Assembly (NCBI GenBank): GCA_023436245.1
Contig: JAEZJZ010000046.1
Location: 40,160-104,159 of the forward strand
DNA from: Bacillota bacterium
Lineage (GTDB): Bacteria; Bacillota; UBA994; UBA5500
Length of the DNA: 64,000 nucleotides
Reading direction: 5' to 3'
Shown here one piece after another: positions 18,601 through 26,450 of the stretch. The position numbers and the translations under genes are program-made. Below the pieces are notes generated by a model. It was not told the DNA's origin. It did no database searches and saw nothing but the letters and a program-made list of their open reading frames with translations. Within the stretch, counting starts at the first letter, position 1; each line of letters starts with the position of its first letter.

Positions 18601-18728
18601 GAAGAGGCGGGTGGGCGATGCCCTTGATTTATGCCCTAGTAACCGGTGCCTACGCAGCCCTCGGCTGGGTCAACTACCGATCATTGATCGCGCAGGCAGA
18701 AGAGCTTTACGCCCAGATTGATCTGTGA
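15666..18728 (+). CDS. Secreted M16-type metallopeptidase fused to an ABC-2 type permease
   Basis: 1020-residue two-part protein. Residues 1-30 are a signal peptide or anchor. Residues about 35-430 resemble an M16 (pitrilysin/insulinase) peptidase half with an intact zinc motif: HIAEH gives H80, E83, H84, and E160 lies 75 residues further on, matching HxxEH-x74-76-E. A membrane helix (about 445-467) leads to a cytoplasmic linker and a hydrophobic C-terminal half (about 510-1020) with ABC-2 exporter features, including SGDSERLAALPLPSVHIVLARLL. The predicted topology places the peptidase outside the cell. No ABC ATPase gene is adjacent, so it must use a distant one or none. The start follows AGGAGGAG by 9-11 nt. 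The nearest named function is inference: processing of an exported peptide as it leaves. Confidence 0.85.
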   Translation: MPTNGNLPRAIAQILLFCLLAGAVAPPAMAANPPNGRELAMSSGTTLVQRQPSTPGEAAIVAIMQAGTANQLANETHAAHIAEHMVFQNHPPAEPSLTDQIAAWGGVANGHTGLEHTSFEITVPEEHIKDALAQLLASLFTADYDQAVYERELNGYLRVELRNMTANYPTAIYNGFRQHIFQGSAYAEDLLGVDITQVHSATVSSWQQREYGANRLILVVNSNTPWPELCAAAESALRGAPRATLSIPPIVLAPPTEGEFVSTGVGNITAVLGLSLDRVTPNDRAALSLLLELLQRRMRFGAIRDLEPVTEVFATFWQRDSVYLQLAYEQRSGVLNQGQDPVLAQQTELVKAVQLLATQLGPGDLHLLNRSTQTSDEPVPLVSETLQEAWQLADRYVAESWSPAVVIEEDEQTLLESLQTVAAKYLPHAKLTVLRTSPTAPALGPLAVAVACLAALVGLASLTVLLTAKRNANVRTLLSLITVTLKSLLRQGMGGGNQDEANKRAFWRWVFAAILMVTTVWLTNMVAQICMLLGQPELLFVLASAALCLMLFFSGGSLLLSVFLWSGDSERLAALPLPSVHIVLARLLIAILGQFPFSLLVLIPATLKYAQYMGKGPLIWVMMTLVSLLLPILTLTLAALPIVAFMRRITPRLRERLAAIASILLSVALMLFRLAQGNRSPLDMKSLVMQSLQLRQQDLAGQIGRVFPPAAWAGRALALDGTWSGAGSLLLLTLTALLCLWVLSRLSQRLYLGEPSLATPLARRQKASKQSGSASPVLALWRREWKLFWRTPALLAVTLPNTLMPLLIIYPLLSSGAREQGLWVMAQTLRVTSRHSLVSALAAGALAMLVVTSSRLASVSVSGEGSRFYFSKMIPVEASTQVQAKLLNCLVINGLCILPGLLLVTIWLRLSALNCVAAILASSVGLFFATTVCIKHDLAWPRLEWDNTQMLIRQANTIGPTIIILLASAATVWLAFSLRRGGWAMPLIYALVTGAYAALGWVNYRSLIAQAEELYAQIDL

Positions 18729-18841
18729 GAAACGAGTAGTCCGCCGCTACGACAGTCGTTGACTTCAGCCCCGAGAGATGCGAAGATGAAGAATGGGAGT
18801 AGTTACACCCCCCGCATCTGGCTTCCCTAGGAGGTGCTGAT

Positions 18842-19794
18842 GTGATTGAGACCTATATAGCTGAAGCTGGCCAGGCTGAGATCCGGAAGGCGGATGAGCC
18901 GAAACGCCCAGCTCGAGAGCAAAACATTTGGGTGGACATTGTGGCCGGTTCGCCGAAGGATGCGATCAGTTGTCCTGCGACTGCCCACCCTTCATTCTGC
19001 AGCATGTCGGGCAGAAGCTGCACCGCCCGCGCATCAGCAACTATGAGCCCTTTCACCACATCGCCTTCTCGGCGCTGCAATCCGCGCCGAACCCAGGGGC
19101 AGCAGCCGAACTGGTGCACATCGTCTTCACAGATCGCCTCCTGCTCACCTACCACAGCAAGACAATTCCCGCCATCGACTCAATGAAGCAGCGCCTGCAA
19201 CAAGCGGGCGGAGCTACCTTGCTCAACGACGGGATCGGCTTCTTTCTGTATAACCTGCTGGACGAGTTCATCGACGCCAAGCTGATGCGCCTCGACGCGC
19301 TGCAGGATGTGGTGGACAAAATCGAGACCGAGGCTCTGCAGCGCCCGAGCTACCGACTGAACGAGAAGATTCTTGAGCGGCGTCGCAGCCTGCAGAGTGA
19401 ACGGCGGCTGGCATCAGCCGAGCGGGATGTGCTCAACCACCTATTGCGGGCGGAGTTCTCGCTGGCGGGTCGGGAGCTCGACCGCTATTTCCTGGATCTC
19501 TACGACCACATGAGTCGCATCGTGGAGATCATCGACACCAGGCGCGAGCAACTGACCGATGTGTCGGAGCTGTTGATGGCAGTAACAGCTCAGCGCACCA
19601 ATGAAATCATGAAGGTGCTGACCATCGTCTCCACCATCTTCATGCCGCTGACGCTGATCACCGGCATCTACGGCATGAACTTCGTGCACATGCCGGAACT
19701 CGGCTGGCGCTTCGGCTACCCCCTGGCCTTGGGATCCATGGCGGTGATGGTGGTGGGGATGCTGGCCTATTTCCGCAAGCGAGGCTGGATCTAG
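18842..19794 (+). pseudogene. corA: CorA-family divalent cation transporter with apparent one-base frameshift
   Basis: The C-terminal part (from about 19050) is a normal CorA: long coiled helices, then two membrane segments with the GMN motif (ITGIYGMNF) that forms the Mg2+ selectivity filter. The expected start is GTG at 18842, 5 nt after a strong AGGAGGTG, and encodes a proper N-terminus (IETYIAEAGQAEIR... IWVDIVAGSPKDA). Near 18960-18970 the homologous reading continues in another frame (DQLSCDCPPFILQHVGQKLH), as if one base were missing after GATGC. The downstream frame alone has only a TTG at 18928 without a ribosome binding site. It is either a pseudogene, a programmed shift, or a sequencing error; the remainder has no other defect. 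Confidence 0.75.
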
Positions 19795-19857
19795 GCCACC
19801 CAACTTTCCGCTCTGCCCATCGCCCTGATCTCTGCTGGCTGGCGAGTCCCCCGATCT

Positions 19858-20397
19858 TCAGCGCCGAACGGCTCCCCCCAAATGATAATCCACGATCTCG
19901 CCTGTAGATACCTCTTTGCCCGTCAGGGCTGAAATGACCATGCCGTGCGCGACCACCGCCGCGTGTTCCAGGTGCGCGTACCGTTCAAGGACAGACTGCA
20001 CGCGCTGGCGCACCCGCGAAAGCGGTTCCCAGGGCCTCGCCTGCCCCTCCGGCCATTCGCCGCTGTGTAGACGCAGGTCTTCCGCCTGCAGGGAGACAAA
20101 CCGGCGGGTGTCAAAGGAACAACTGAGATCGGGCAGCCATTCATGCAGGTCAAACTCCACTGTCACCGGTAACCTGAGGCGCAAGGAGATAATCTGTGCT
20201 GTCTCCATGGCCCGGGTCATGGGAGAAGAGATGATTGTCTGCAGCGGCAGGGCGGCCAGTCGCTCCGCCGCTTGAGCTGCTTGCCCCCGACCCAGCTCTG
20301 TCAGCGGCACCAAGTCGCGCATGCCACCGATCAATCGTCTACTCTCAGCCAAGTCATAATCGGCCTGTCCGTGTCGGACCAGATGGAAAGTAGTCAC
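19858..20397 (-). CDS. Histidine phosphatase superfamily protein (phosphoglycerate mutase-like)
   Basis: 179 residues with the phosphohistidine signature FHLVRHGQADY at the N-terminus, the second conserved histidine in AAVVAHGMVISAL near residue 150, and SSPMTRAMETAQ with the catalytic-pocket arginine. Predicted cytoplasmic phosphatase acting on a small phosphate ester; the substrate is unknown. GTG at 20397 is chosen because GGAGGT lies about 9 nt upstream; a longer frame runs back into the preceding gene but has no good site. It starts 3 nt after the stop of the oxidase-like gene, so the two form an operon. Confidence 0.85.
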   Translation of the reverse strand: MTTFHLVRHGQADYDLAESRRLIGGMRDLVPLTELGRGQAAQAAERLAALPLQTIISSPMTRAMETAQIISLRLRLPVTVEFDLHEWLPDLSCSFDTRRFVSLQAEDLRLHSGEWPEGQARPWEPLSRVRQRVQSVLERYAHLEHAAVVAHGMVISALTGKEVSTGEIVDYHLGGAVRR

Positions 20398-20399
20398 TT

Positions 20400-20846
20400 C
20401 TACCTGACCTCCTCTGCTTGCGACGTTAGCTCGAAGGACGCTGTCTGCCGCTTGTGGTAGTAGCGCCCCCACTTGGCAGTGAAGCGCAGCACCGAGTAGT
20501 CGGGATCGGTCACCCCTTGTGGGTAGTATTTCTCGCATCCCTCCGACCAGAAGCGCCGCTTGGTCTCAAGGTCATCGGTGATCACCTGTATGTCCCCGAC
20601 CAGCATCAGTCCCTCAATCGTAGACTGATCCGAGAAGTAGAGGCTAGCGCGGGCATCGAAGAGCAGCCGCTGCACCCGCTCGGAAGAAGTGTTTGTGCTG
20701 AACCAGCAAGTCAGCAATCCTTCGCTCTCCAGCTTGAACATAGCCTTGATCCAAGGGTATCCGTCACTCCCATTCACCCCCACCATCGCGACTCCGGAGC
20801 GCTCTACCAGCCGCTCCGCCGCCGTACGCATTGACTGTTCGTGCAT
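20400..20846 (-). CDS. Pyridoxamine 5'-phosphate oxidase-like (general stress protein 26 type) flavin-binding protein
   Basis: 148 residues with the split-barrel flavin fold typical of the general stress protein 26 group: VAMVGVNGSDGYPWIKAMFKLE, then CWFSTNTSSERVQRLL, RASLYFSDQSTIEGLMLVGDIQVI and the family end KRRFWSEGCEKYYPQGVTDPDYSVLRF. Members bind FMN or F420 and their substrates are mostly unknown. The start ATG follows GGAGG by 9 nt. First gene of a two-gene unit with the phosphatase. Confidence 0.85.
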   Translation of the reverse strand: MHEQSMRTAAERLVERSGVAMVGVNGSDGYPWIKAMFKLESEGLLTCWFSTNTSSERVQRLLFDARASLYFSDQSTIEGLMLVGDIQVITDDLETKRRFWSEGCEKYYPQGVTDPDYSVLRFTAKWGRYYHKRQTASFELTSQAEEVR

Positions 20847-20904
20847 TTACTCCTGCCTCCTACTCTCTTCGTCTGGCATCAGGGCGTCCCGCATAGAGCC
20901 TGCT

Positions 20905-21585
20905 TCACCTGTTGGCTGCGTCTGTCTGTCGGCGATAATCGGCCCATGCGTCTTTAGCTATCTCCAGGTAGGGATAGTCCGCATAGTCCTTGTTGAACAA
21001 CAGGCCAAACCAACGACGCGCCTCGGCGTGCGCTCCGGTGCGCATACTGGTCTCGCCTAGCATGTGCAAGACCAGCGGCAGGTTGGCGTCATCCTTGCCA
21101 CTGGAGTAGACATCCAGATAATAGCGATTGGCAGCAGCCAGAAAGGCGACCTGCCGCTCGTCATCGTTGCCAAGCCGATGCAACCAGGCCAAGCGCATGC
21201 AAATCCCCGCCAAGTAAAGAGAATCCTCCCGCGCGCAGGAACCGGAGCGCAAAGCCAGTTCCAGGGCGAGAATAGCGTCATCGGCCGACCTTGCTCCCGA
21301 GAGATCCCCGCCTGCGGCAAAGCGGTACGGCTCATAGGCAGCCTTGACGGATGCCCGCAGCACCGGACTGACGCTGGCGAAGCTGTCCGAAAACGCAAAG
21401 CCGCAGGCTGGGCAAACACTGATCTCGTAATAGTACGGAACCAGCCCGTTCCGATAGTACGTGCAGAGGTCGCTGTCCCTGCGGTCAACCCGCAGGTGAC
21501 TGCTGAAGATGCGCTTGGTTGAGAACTCATGTTCGCACAGCTTGCAGGTGACGCCTTTATCGTAGAAGACGGCTCCTTGAACCAT
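20905..21585 (-). CDS. DUF2225 zinc-ribbon/TPR-like protein
   Basis: About 226 residues. The N-terminus has CKLCEHEF and then CPACGFAFS, two CxxC pairs that should bind one zinc. The remaining helical region, with repeated alanine- and tyrosine-rich helix pairs (ANRYYLDVYSSGKDD, RWFGLLFNKDYADYPYLEIAKDAW), is TPR-like. This matches DUF2225, whose function is not established. ATG at 21585 is taken as the start, with GGAAGGAAG upstream; an earlier in-frame ATG at 21606 lies ahead of that site. Confidence 0.82.
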   Translation of the reverse strand: MVQGAVFYDKGVTCKLCEHEFSTKRIFSSHLRVDRRDSDLCTYYRNGLVPYYYEISVCPACGFAFSDSFASVSPVLRASVKAAYEPYRFAAGGDLSGARSADDAILALELALRSGSCAREDSLYLAGICMRLAWLHRLGNDDERQVAFLAAANRYYLDVYSSGKDDANLPLVLHMLGETSMRTGAHAEARRWFGLLFNKDYADYPYLEIAKDAWADYRRQTDAANR

Positions 21586-21695
21586 TTGGATACATCTTCC
21601 TTCCATTCCTTACTTCCCTTCCCCATGGTAGCCCTCAGGCGGGGAGGAGTCCAGGAATAGGATGGAATTGGGCAAGAAAGCATGCTGCGGGATGG

Positions 21696-21723
21696 GCAGA
21701 GGCTCGGCATGCCGAGCCTCTGC
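21696..21723. repeat. 28-bp perfect palindrome
   Basis: gcagaggctcggc followed by its reverse complement around a central at. It lies in a 250-bp non-coding stretch between the genes starting at 21585 and ending at 21837 (both minus strand). Nearby fragments (ccacatgccgagcg) repeat part of the motif. No U-tract is present. Confidence 0.6.
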
Positions 21724-21804
21724 GAAGCACAAACTGAACAGCCCCACATGCCGAGCGCTACGGAGCACAAGGTGAACCGTCCTGTGCAGCGGGCGTAGCA
21801 AGAA

Positions 21805-21828
21805 CAGCAGCCTCAGATGAGGCTGCTG
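21805..21828 (-). terminator. Terminator hairpin after rsgA
   Basis: Ten-base arms cagcagcctc (21805-21814) and gaggctgctg (21819-21828), just downstream of the rsgA stop at 21837 on the minus strand. The loop is 4 nt. Confidence 0.65.
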
Positions 21829-21836
21829 CCCTGTAA

Positions 21837-22898
21837 TCAAGCCTTGCGGTTTGGGCGCTGTTTAACCTGTTGCTTGAATGCCTTCACTCGCTGCTTCTCA
21901 GCCAGAGCAGCCTGCACGCTCTCCTTGCGAGCCAGGAAAGACAGCTCCCGCCCGAGCTTCAGATAGCTTTCATAGCGTTCCCGAGCCAACTCCCCGGAGC
22001 GAAGCGCCTCCTGCACCGCACAACCGGGTTCCCTGGTGTGCGTGCAATCCGTGAAGCGACAACGGGCCGCGACTTCGTAAATGTCCTCGAAGGTGTTCTG
22101 CAGTCCGTCATCCGAGCCCCAAAGCTGCAACTCGCGCATGCCGGGAGTGTCGATCAATAGGCCTTTTGATGGCGTGACCAGCAACTGACGGTGGGTTGTG
22201 GTGTGGCGACCACGATCGTCATCGGCGCGAATCTCCCCCACCCGCATCAGATCGTGCCCCAGCAGCCGGTTGATCAGGGTGGACTTGCCAGCCCCAGATG
22301 AGCCGAGAAAGGCTACGGTCTGGCCGTCTCCCAGGTAGGCGGACAGTTCAGGCAAGCCGGAACCGGTTAGGCAGCTGACGGCATGAACAGGCACCCCTGG
22401 AGCAACGGCCTCCACGGAAGAAACCGCAGCGTCAACATCGCAGCAGAGATCGCTCTTGCTCAGGATGACCGCCGGTCTGGCTCCGCTATCCCAAGCCAGC
22501 GTCAGGTAGCGCTCTATTCTACGCACATTAAAGTCACCATTCAGTCCGCAGACGATGAAGACAGTGTCCACGTTGGCGGCAATCACCTGTTCTTCCGTGG
22601 TGACGCCTGCGACTTTGCGGGAGAACTTGCTCCGTCGCTGCAGCACCTGCTGAATGATCGCCTGGTCTTGACTCGGGACAGTGATCAGCACCCAGTCACC
22701 CACCGCCGGGTAGTCGCCACGCCCAACTGCTGCGTGGCGCAGCTTTCCCGAAACTTGGGCGAAGTGTTCTGCCTGCTCCGTCAAGACCACATAGCTCTGC
22801 CGATGTTCCTCCGAAATGCGGCCGATGCTCACGCCCGACGGCATATCCTGCAACTGCGCCGCAAAGTACTCATTCCATCCCAAAGAAACTAGATTCAG
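21837..22898 (-). CDS. rsgA: Ribosome small-subunit-dependent GTPase A, apparent CTG start
   Basis: Circularly permuted GTPase of about 353 residues that assists late 30S ribosome maturation. The order is OB-fold N-terminus, G4-like LSKSDLC, P-loop GSSGAGKSTLINRL, switch II DTPGM, then zinc site CRFTDCTHTREPGC with one histidine and three cysteines. The family N-terminus reads xNLxxLGWN; here it is obtained only by starting at CTG (22898), 6 nt after AAGGAGGG. The next in-frame TTG (22883) is 21 nt from that site, and an in-frame stop closes the frame upstream. A GTP-dependent, single-copy, monocistronic gene with a terminator at 21805-21828. Confidence 0.9.
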   Translation of the reverse strand: MNLVSLGWNEYFAAQLQDMPSGVSIGRISEEHRQSYVVLTEQAEHFAQVSGKLRHAAVGRGDYPAVGDWVLITVPSQDQAIIQQVLQRRSKFSRKVAGVTTEEQVIAANVDTVFIVCGLNGDFNVRRIERYLTLAWDSGARPAVILSKSDLCCDVDAAVSSVEAVAPGVPVHAVSCLTGSGLPELSAYLGDGQTVAFLGSSGAGKSTLINRLLGHDLMRVGEIRADDDRGRHTTTHRQLLVTPSKGLLIDTPGMRELQLWGSDDGLQNTFEDIYEVAARCRFTDCTHTREPGCAVQEALRSGELARERYESYLKLGRELSFLARKESVQAALAEKQRVKAFKQQVKQRPNRKA

Positions 22899-23166
22899 TT
22901 TTGACCCTCCTTCAGCAATTGGTCAGCGGCGGATACCTCTCTGACGAATCACCCTGACAGATGAAGCTCCACCAAACGGATACGGCCGAAGAGCTACACG
23001 GCTCTTTGCTGACACAGCCAACACTCCTTTGCTGTTGAGAATCCTTGCTAATCTTAGGGCAGATCGAAGTCGGGCGCTAGGCAGACAATCGTTAGGAATA
23101 GCTGTTTCCCCACCGAATATTGCGACATCAATCAGATTGGCCGGTTAATACCCGGGAATGCCGGGG

Positions 23167-23196
23167 TTGTGACGACCGGGTTCTCTCACCTATAAT
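23167..23196 (+). promoter_or_regulatory. Promoter of rocD
   Basis: TTGTGA (23167-23172), 18 bp, perfect TATAAT (23191-23196). The GAGGAG site and ATG follow at 23220-23235. The rest of the 22899-23234 gap shows several short hairpins (for example aagagccgtgtagctctt near 22990 read on the minus strand) but no recognisable riboswitch. Confidence 0.6.
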
Positions 23197-23234
23197 ATAA
23201 GCGAATGGTAAATATTATCAGAGGAGTGAGCCGG

Positions 23235-24428
23235 ATGAACCGAAGTAGCGAGATCATCGACCTGACCGAGAAGTACGGGGCGCGCAATTATCGTCCGTTG
23301 CCAATCGTGGTCGCCAGAGCAGAGGGCGCCTGGGTCGAAGACCCGGAGGGCAATCGTTATCTGGACATGCTCAGCGCCTATTCGGCCGTCAATCAGGGGC
23401 ACCGTCACCCCAAAATCATGCAGGCACTGCTGGCTCAGGCCGAACGGGCGACTTTGAGCTCGCGAGCCTTCCACAACGACCAACTCGGCCTTTTCTACCA
23501 GAAAGTGAGTGAACTGACCCGCAAACAGATGGTGCTGCCGATGAACACCGGTGCAGAAGCCGTAGAGACTGCCCTGAAGGCGATCAGGCGCTGGGGCCAC
23601 GAAGTGAAGGGTATTCCCCAGGACAAAGCAGAGATCATCGCCTGTGAGGGCAATTTCCACGGTCGCACCATCGCCGCCATCTCCATGTCCTCGGAACCTG
23701 AGTACAAGCGCGGGTTCGGGCCGCTGCTCCCAGGCATCAAGCTGATCCCTTACGGTGATGCCGCCGCTCTCAGGCAAGCGATCACGCCAAACACCGCCGG
23801 TTTTCTGGTGGAGCCGCTGCAGGGTGAGGCTGGCGTGCGCATTCCTGAACCAGGCTTCCTGCGCGAGGCCTACCGCATCTGTCAGGAGCAACAGGTGCTG
23901 TTTGCGGCGGACGAGATTCAGTCCGGCCTGGGTAGAACCGGTAAGCGCTTCGCCTGCGACTGGGAGGATGTAATACCGGATATCTACATCATCGGCAAGG
24001 CTCTGGGCGGTGGAGTGATTCCGGTTTCCTGCGTGGCAGCCGACGAGGATGTGCTGGGCGTGTTCAATCCGGGCTCCCACGGCTCCACCTTCGGAGGTAA
24101 CCCATTGGCTTGTGCGGTGGCGGTGGCAGCCCTGACAGTGTTGGAGGAGGAGCAACTGGCTGAACGCTCCTTACGGCTCGGGGCCTACTTCTTGACACGG
24201 CTGCAGGAGATACCGAACCCGCTGATCAAAGAGATCCGCGGCCGCGGTCTGTTCATCGGCATGGAACTCTGCACTGCCGCCAGGCCATACTGTGAGCGCC
24301 TGATGCAACAGGGGTTGCTCTGCAAGGAGACCCATGACAATGTGATCCGCTTCGCACCGCCATTGGTGATCAGCGAAGCAGATTTGGATTGGGCGATCGA
24401 TCGCATCCAGCGCGTGATGCAAGCCTGA
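23235..24428 (+). CDS. rocD: Ornithine aminotransferase
   Basis: 397-residue class III PLP aminotransferase that moves the delta-amino group of ornithine to 2-oxoglutarate, giving glutamate semialdehyde and linking arginine breakdown with proline and glutamate. The start SEIIDLTEKYGARNYRPLPIVV, with AEGAWVEDPEGNRYLDMLSAYSAVNQGH, is characteristic of this enzyme. The PLP lysine lies in YIIGKALGGG near residue 260, with FAADEIQSGLGRTG before it. ATG at 23235 follows GAGGAG; the earlier ATG at 23205 lacks a site. It is transcribed singly. Confidence 0.93.
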   Translation: MNRSSEIIDLTEKYGARNYRPLPIVVARAEGAWVEDPEGNRYLDMLSAYSAVNQGHRHPKIMQALLAQAERATLSSRAFHNDQLGLFYQKVSELTRKQMVLPMNTGAEAVETALKAIRRWGHEVKGIPQDKAEIIACEGNFHGRTIAAISMSSEPEYKRGFGPLLPGIKLIPYGDAAALRQAITPNTAGFLVEPLQGEAGVRIPEPGFLREAYRICQEQQVLFAADEIQSGLGRTGKRFACDWEDVIPDIYIIGKALGGGVIPVSCVAADEDVLGVFNPGSHGSTFGGNPLACAVAVAALTVLEEEQLAERSLRLGAYFLTRLQEIPNPLIKEIRGRGLFIGMELCTAARPYCERLMQQGLLCKETHDNVIRFAPPLVISEADLDWAIDRIQRVMQA

Positions 24429-24602
24429 GACCTCCGACTGAAACATCACTACTCGGATTGCGTATATATCCTTAGTCGTCAACAAAGCGTCAATTCTCAA
24501 ACCATATCACAATAACCTGGTTATACCCGCTCTCTGAGTTGGACTGAGACTTGACGCCGCATGGCAAATCTAGGGCTGACAGAGGATTAGGGAGGAAACA
24601 GA

Positions 24603-26291
24603 ATGTTGCTTGCATTGATTGTGATGTGCTTCGGTCTGGTTAACTTACGCTTCGACTTACTGAAGGAGAACAGGCCCGTCTGGATCAAGGGACAAATCCG
24701 GAGACTCCTGATCGGAGTCCCCCTCTGTGCCCTCTGGGTGTACCTGACGCTGCCTGCCATGGTCAGCTGGGTGGGCTACACCGTCTTCCTGCTGCCGCTC
24801 GGCATCAACGCGTTCGTGACCATGATTTCGCGCAGCGCCGCCGCCGCCAAAGGTCAGAAGGCATCGGCGCTTGGCGGAATCCAGCTGCTTATTCTGGCCT
24901 TTTCGCTGCTCATCCCCTTCTACCTGAATGTGCTGGTGATCCCGTTGCAGGCCAGCGACTTGCGGGATGTGCCTACCGTGCAGGTAGTGGAGGATACGAT
25001 GCCGGTGATGAACCCGGAGCACGTCCGCCTGGTGCCGCTGGAGACGGCTCTCTGGAAGGCTCAAAAGACAGTGGGTGAACTCGGCACCGGTTTTGAGGTG
25101 GGCGCGCTCAGCGTGCAGATGGTAGACGGTAAGCTCTACTGGGTGGCGCCGCTGGAGTTTCGCAGCTTCTTTAAGTGGATGAGCTACAAACAGACGCCCG
25201 GATATGTCATGGTCGACGGGGAAGACCCGGACGCTCCGGCTGTCCTCAAACAGAGCGCTCTCGCTTATTCCCCCAGTGCGTTTTTCCACCGCGATCTGTC
25301 ACGCCATGTCTACGCCAGTCATTCCGATGTGCTGCTTCTGGAGGCCAGCTTTGAGTTGGATGAGCAGTTCAAGCCGTGGTATGTGATGAGCGTTGGTCGT
25401 CCGACCGTCGGCAAAACGGGCGAAGAGGTAACTGGAGTGGTTCTGGTTGACCCAGAGACGGGGGCACAGCAGGCCTACACTCTGGAGAACATGCCGGCCT
25501 GGATCGATCAGGTTATCCCTGAGTTCATCGCCGAACGACAGAACTACTGGTTTGGCCGCTACGTGCACGGCTTCTGGAACTCACTGTTCAGCCAGAAGGA
25601 TGTCCACATCCCCACTGAATGGGCAGACGAGATCGATGTCTTCGGCGTGATCGGTGCAGATAACCAGTTCTACTGGTTCACTGGGCACACCTCGCCAGCG
25701 GCCCAGGATAACTCGCTGATGGGTTACACGATGATGGACGGGCGCAGCGGAACTATCTACTATTACCGCAACGCTGTCGGCTACTATAGCGAAGGGGCTG
25801 CTGTCTCCTCCGTGAACGCGGCTGTCTCCAACTACGCCGGCTGGCACGGTGCCCAGCCATTGCTTTACAACCTCTACGGTTCGGAATCCTACATCGTGCC
25901 GGTGCTCTCGGAGAATAACAAGCTGCAGGCGATCGGCGTGGTCAATGCCAAGACCGGGCAGACGGTGGTCCAGCCGACAAAGGCGGAGGCACTGCTTGTC
26001 TACAAGCAATACCTGGGCAGCGGCTTGGGTGACGCCATTCCCACCCAGACCGGGACGGTGACCACAGGCGAGGGCAAGGTTACCCGGATCGGTGCGGCCG
26101 TGGTCGGAGGCAACACCCTGTTCTACCTCTACCTTGAAGACTCGGAGCGCGTGTTCACGGCCAACGCCGGCGTCAGCCCGGAAGTGGCCTTGACGCAACC
26201 GGGCGACCAGGTGAGCCTGGGGTATCTGGACACCACCGAGACGACGGTGCCGCTAGTCAGCTTCGATAATCTGTCGTTGCCAGGTCTGTAG
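24603..26291 (+). CDS. Membrane-anchored protein of unknown function, 562 residues
   Basis: Not recognised. The first ~120 residues hold about four membrane segments (1-18, 34-53, 56-76, 92-112), and the remaining ~440 residues are a large, probably extracytoplasmic domain. That domain has repeated motifs in which a value or property is described (VGRPTVGKTGEEVTGVVLVDPETG, YVMVDGEDPDAP, AIGVVNAKTGQTV), suggesting repeated beta-strand units. No catalytic motif is visible. The start follows TTAGGGAGG by 8 nt. It is followed by a terminator (26312-26356). It might be a cell-surface assembly or transport factor, but nothing in the context decides. Confidence 0.65.
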   Translation: MLLALIVMCFGLVNLRFDLLKENRPVWIKGQIRRLLIGVPLCALWVYLTLPAMVSWVGYTVFLLPLGINAFVTMISRSAAAAKGQKASALGGIQLLILAFSLLIPFYLNVLVIPLQASDLRDVPTVQVVEDTMPVMNPEHVRLVPLETALWKAQKTVGELGTGFEVGALSVQMVDGKLYWVAPLEFRSFFKWMSYKQTPGYVMVDGEDPDAPAVLKQSALAYSPSAFFHRDLSRHVYASHSDVLLLEASFELDEQFKPWYVMSVGRPTVGKTGEEVTGVVLVDPETGAQQAYTLENMPAWIDQVIPEFIAERQNYWFGRYVHGFWNSLFSQKDVHIPTEWADEIDVFGVIGADNQFYWFTGHTSPAAQDNSLMGYTMMDGRSGTIYYYRNAVGYYSEGAAVSSVNAAVSNYAGWHGAQPLLYNLYGSESYIVPVLSENNKLQAIGVVNAKTGQTVVQPTKAEALLVYKQYLGSGLGDAIPTQTGTVTTGEGKVTRIGAAVVGGNTLFYLYLEDSERVFTANAGVSPEVALTQPGDQVSLGYLDTTETTVPLVSFDNLSLPGL

Positions 26292-26311
26292 ACTGTGCCG
26301 GCAAGGCAAAA

Positions 26312-26356
26312 GGCGTGTCGCAGAGCGTTCCCATGACGCACTGCGGCACGCTCTTT
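26312..26356 (+). terminator. Terminator after the 562-residue membrane protein
   Basis: Imperfect stem gcgtgtcgcag / ctgcggcacgc with two G-U pairs, followed by ctctttt (U-rich). It lies 21 nt after the stop. Confidence 0.7.
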
Positions 26357-26450
26357 TCATTCAGACAATCAGATAGGAGAACCATCAACCGATCGCGGCG
26401 AACGTTGACTCAGCCAATGTCATTGTGAAATGCAGGGATTCTCCGCCCAC

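Noticed and set aside
18729..18841. Possible Mg2+-sensing (M-box) leader before corA
   Set aside because: The gap is only 113 bp and shows just a short agatgcg/cgcatct pairing; conserved M-box segments are absent.
22899..23166. Possible riboswitch between rsgA and rocD
   Set aside because: Only scattered short hairpins, including aagagc/gctctt; no conserved core of a known class.
24429..24602. Promoter candidates such as TTGACG near 24553 before the 562-residue membrane protein
   Set aside because: No acceptable -10 at the right spacing; left unannotated.
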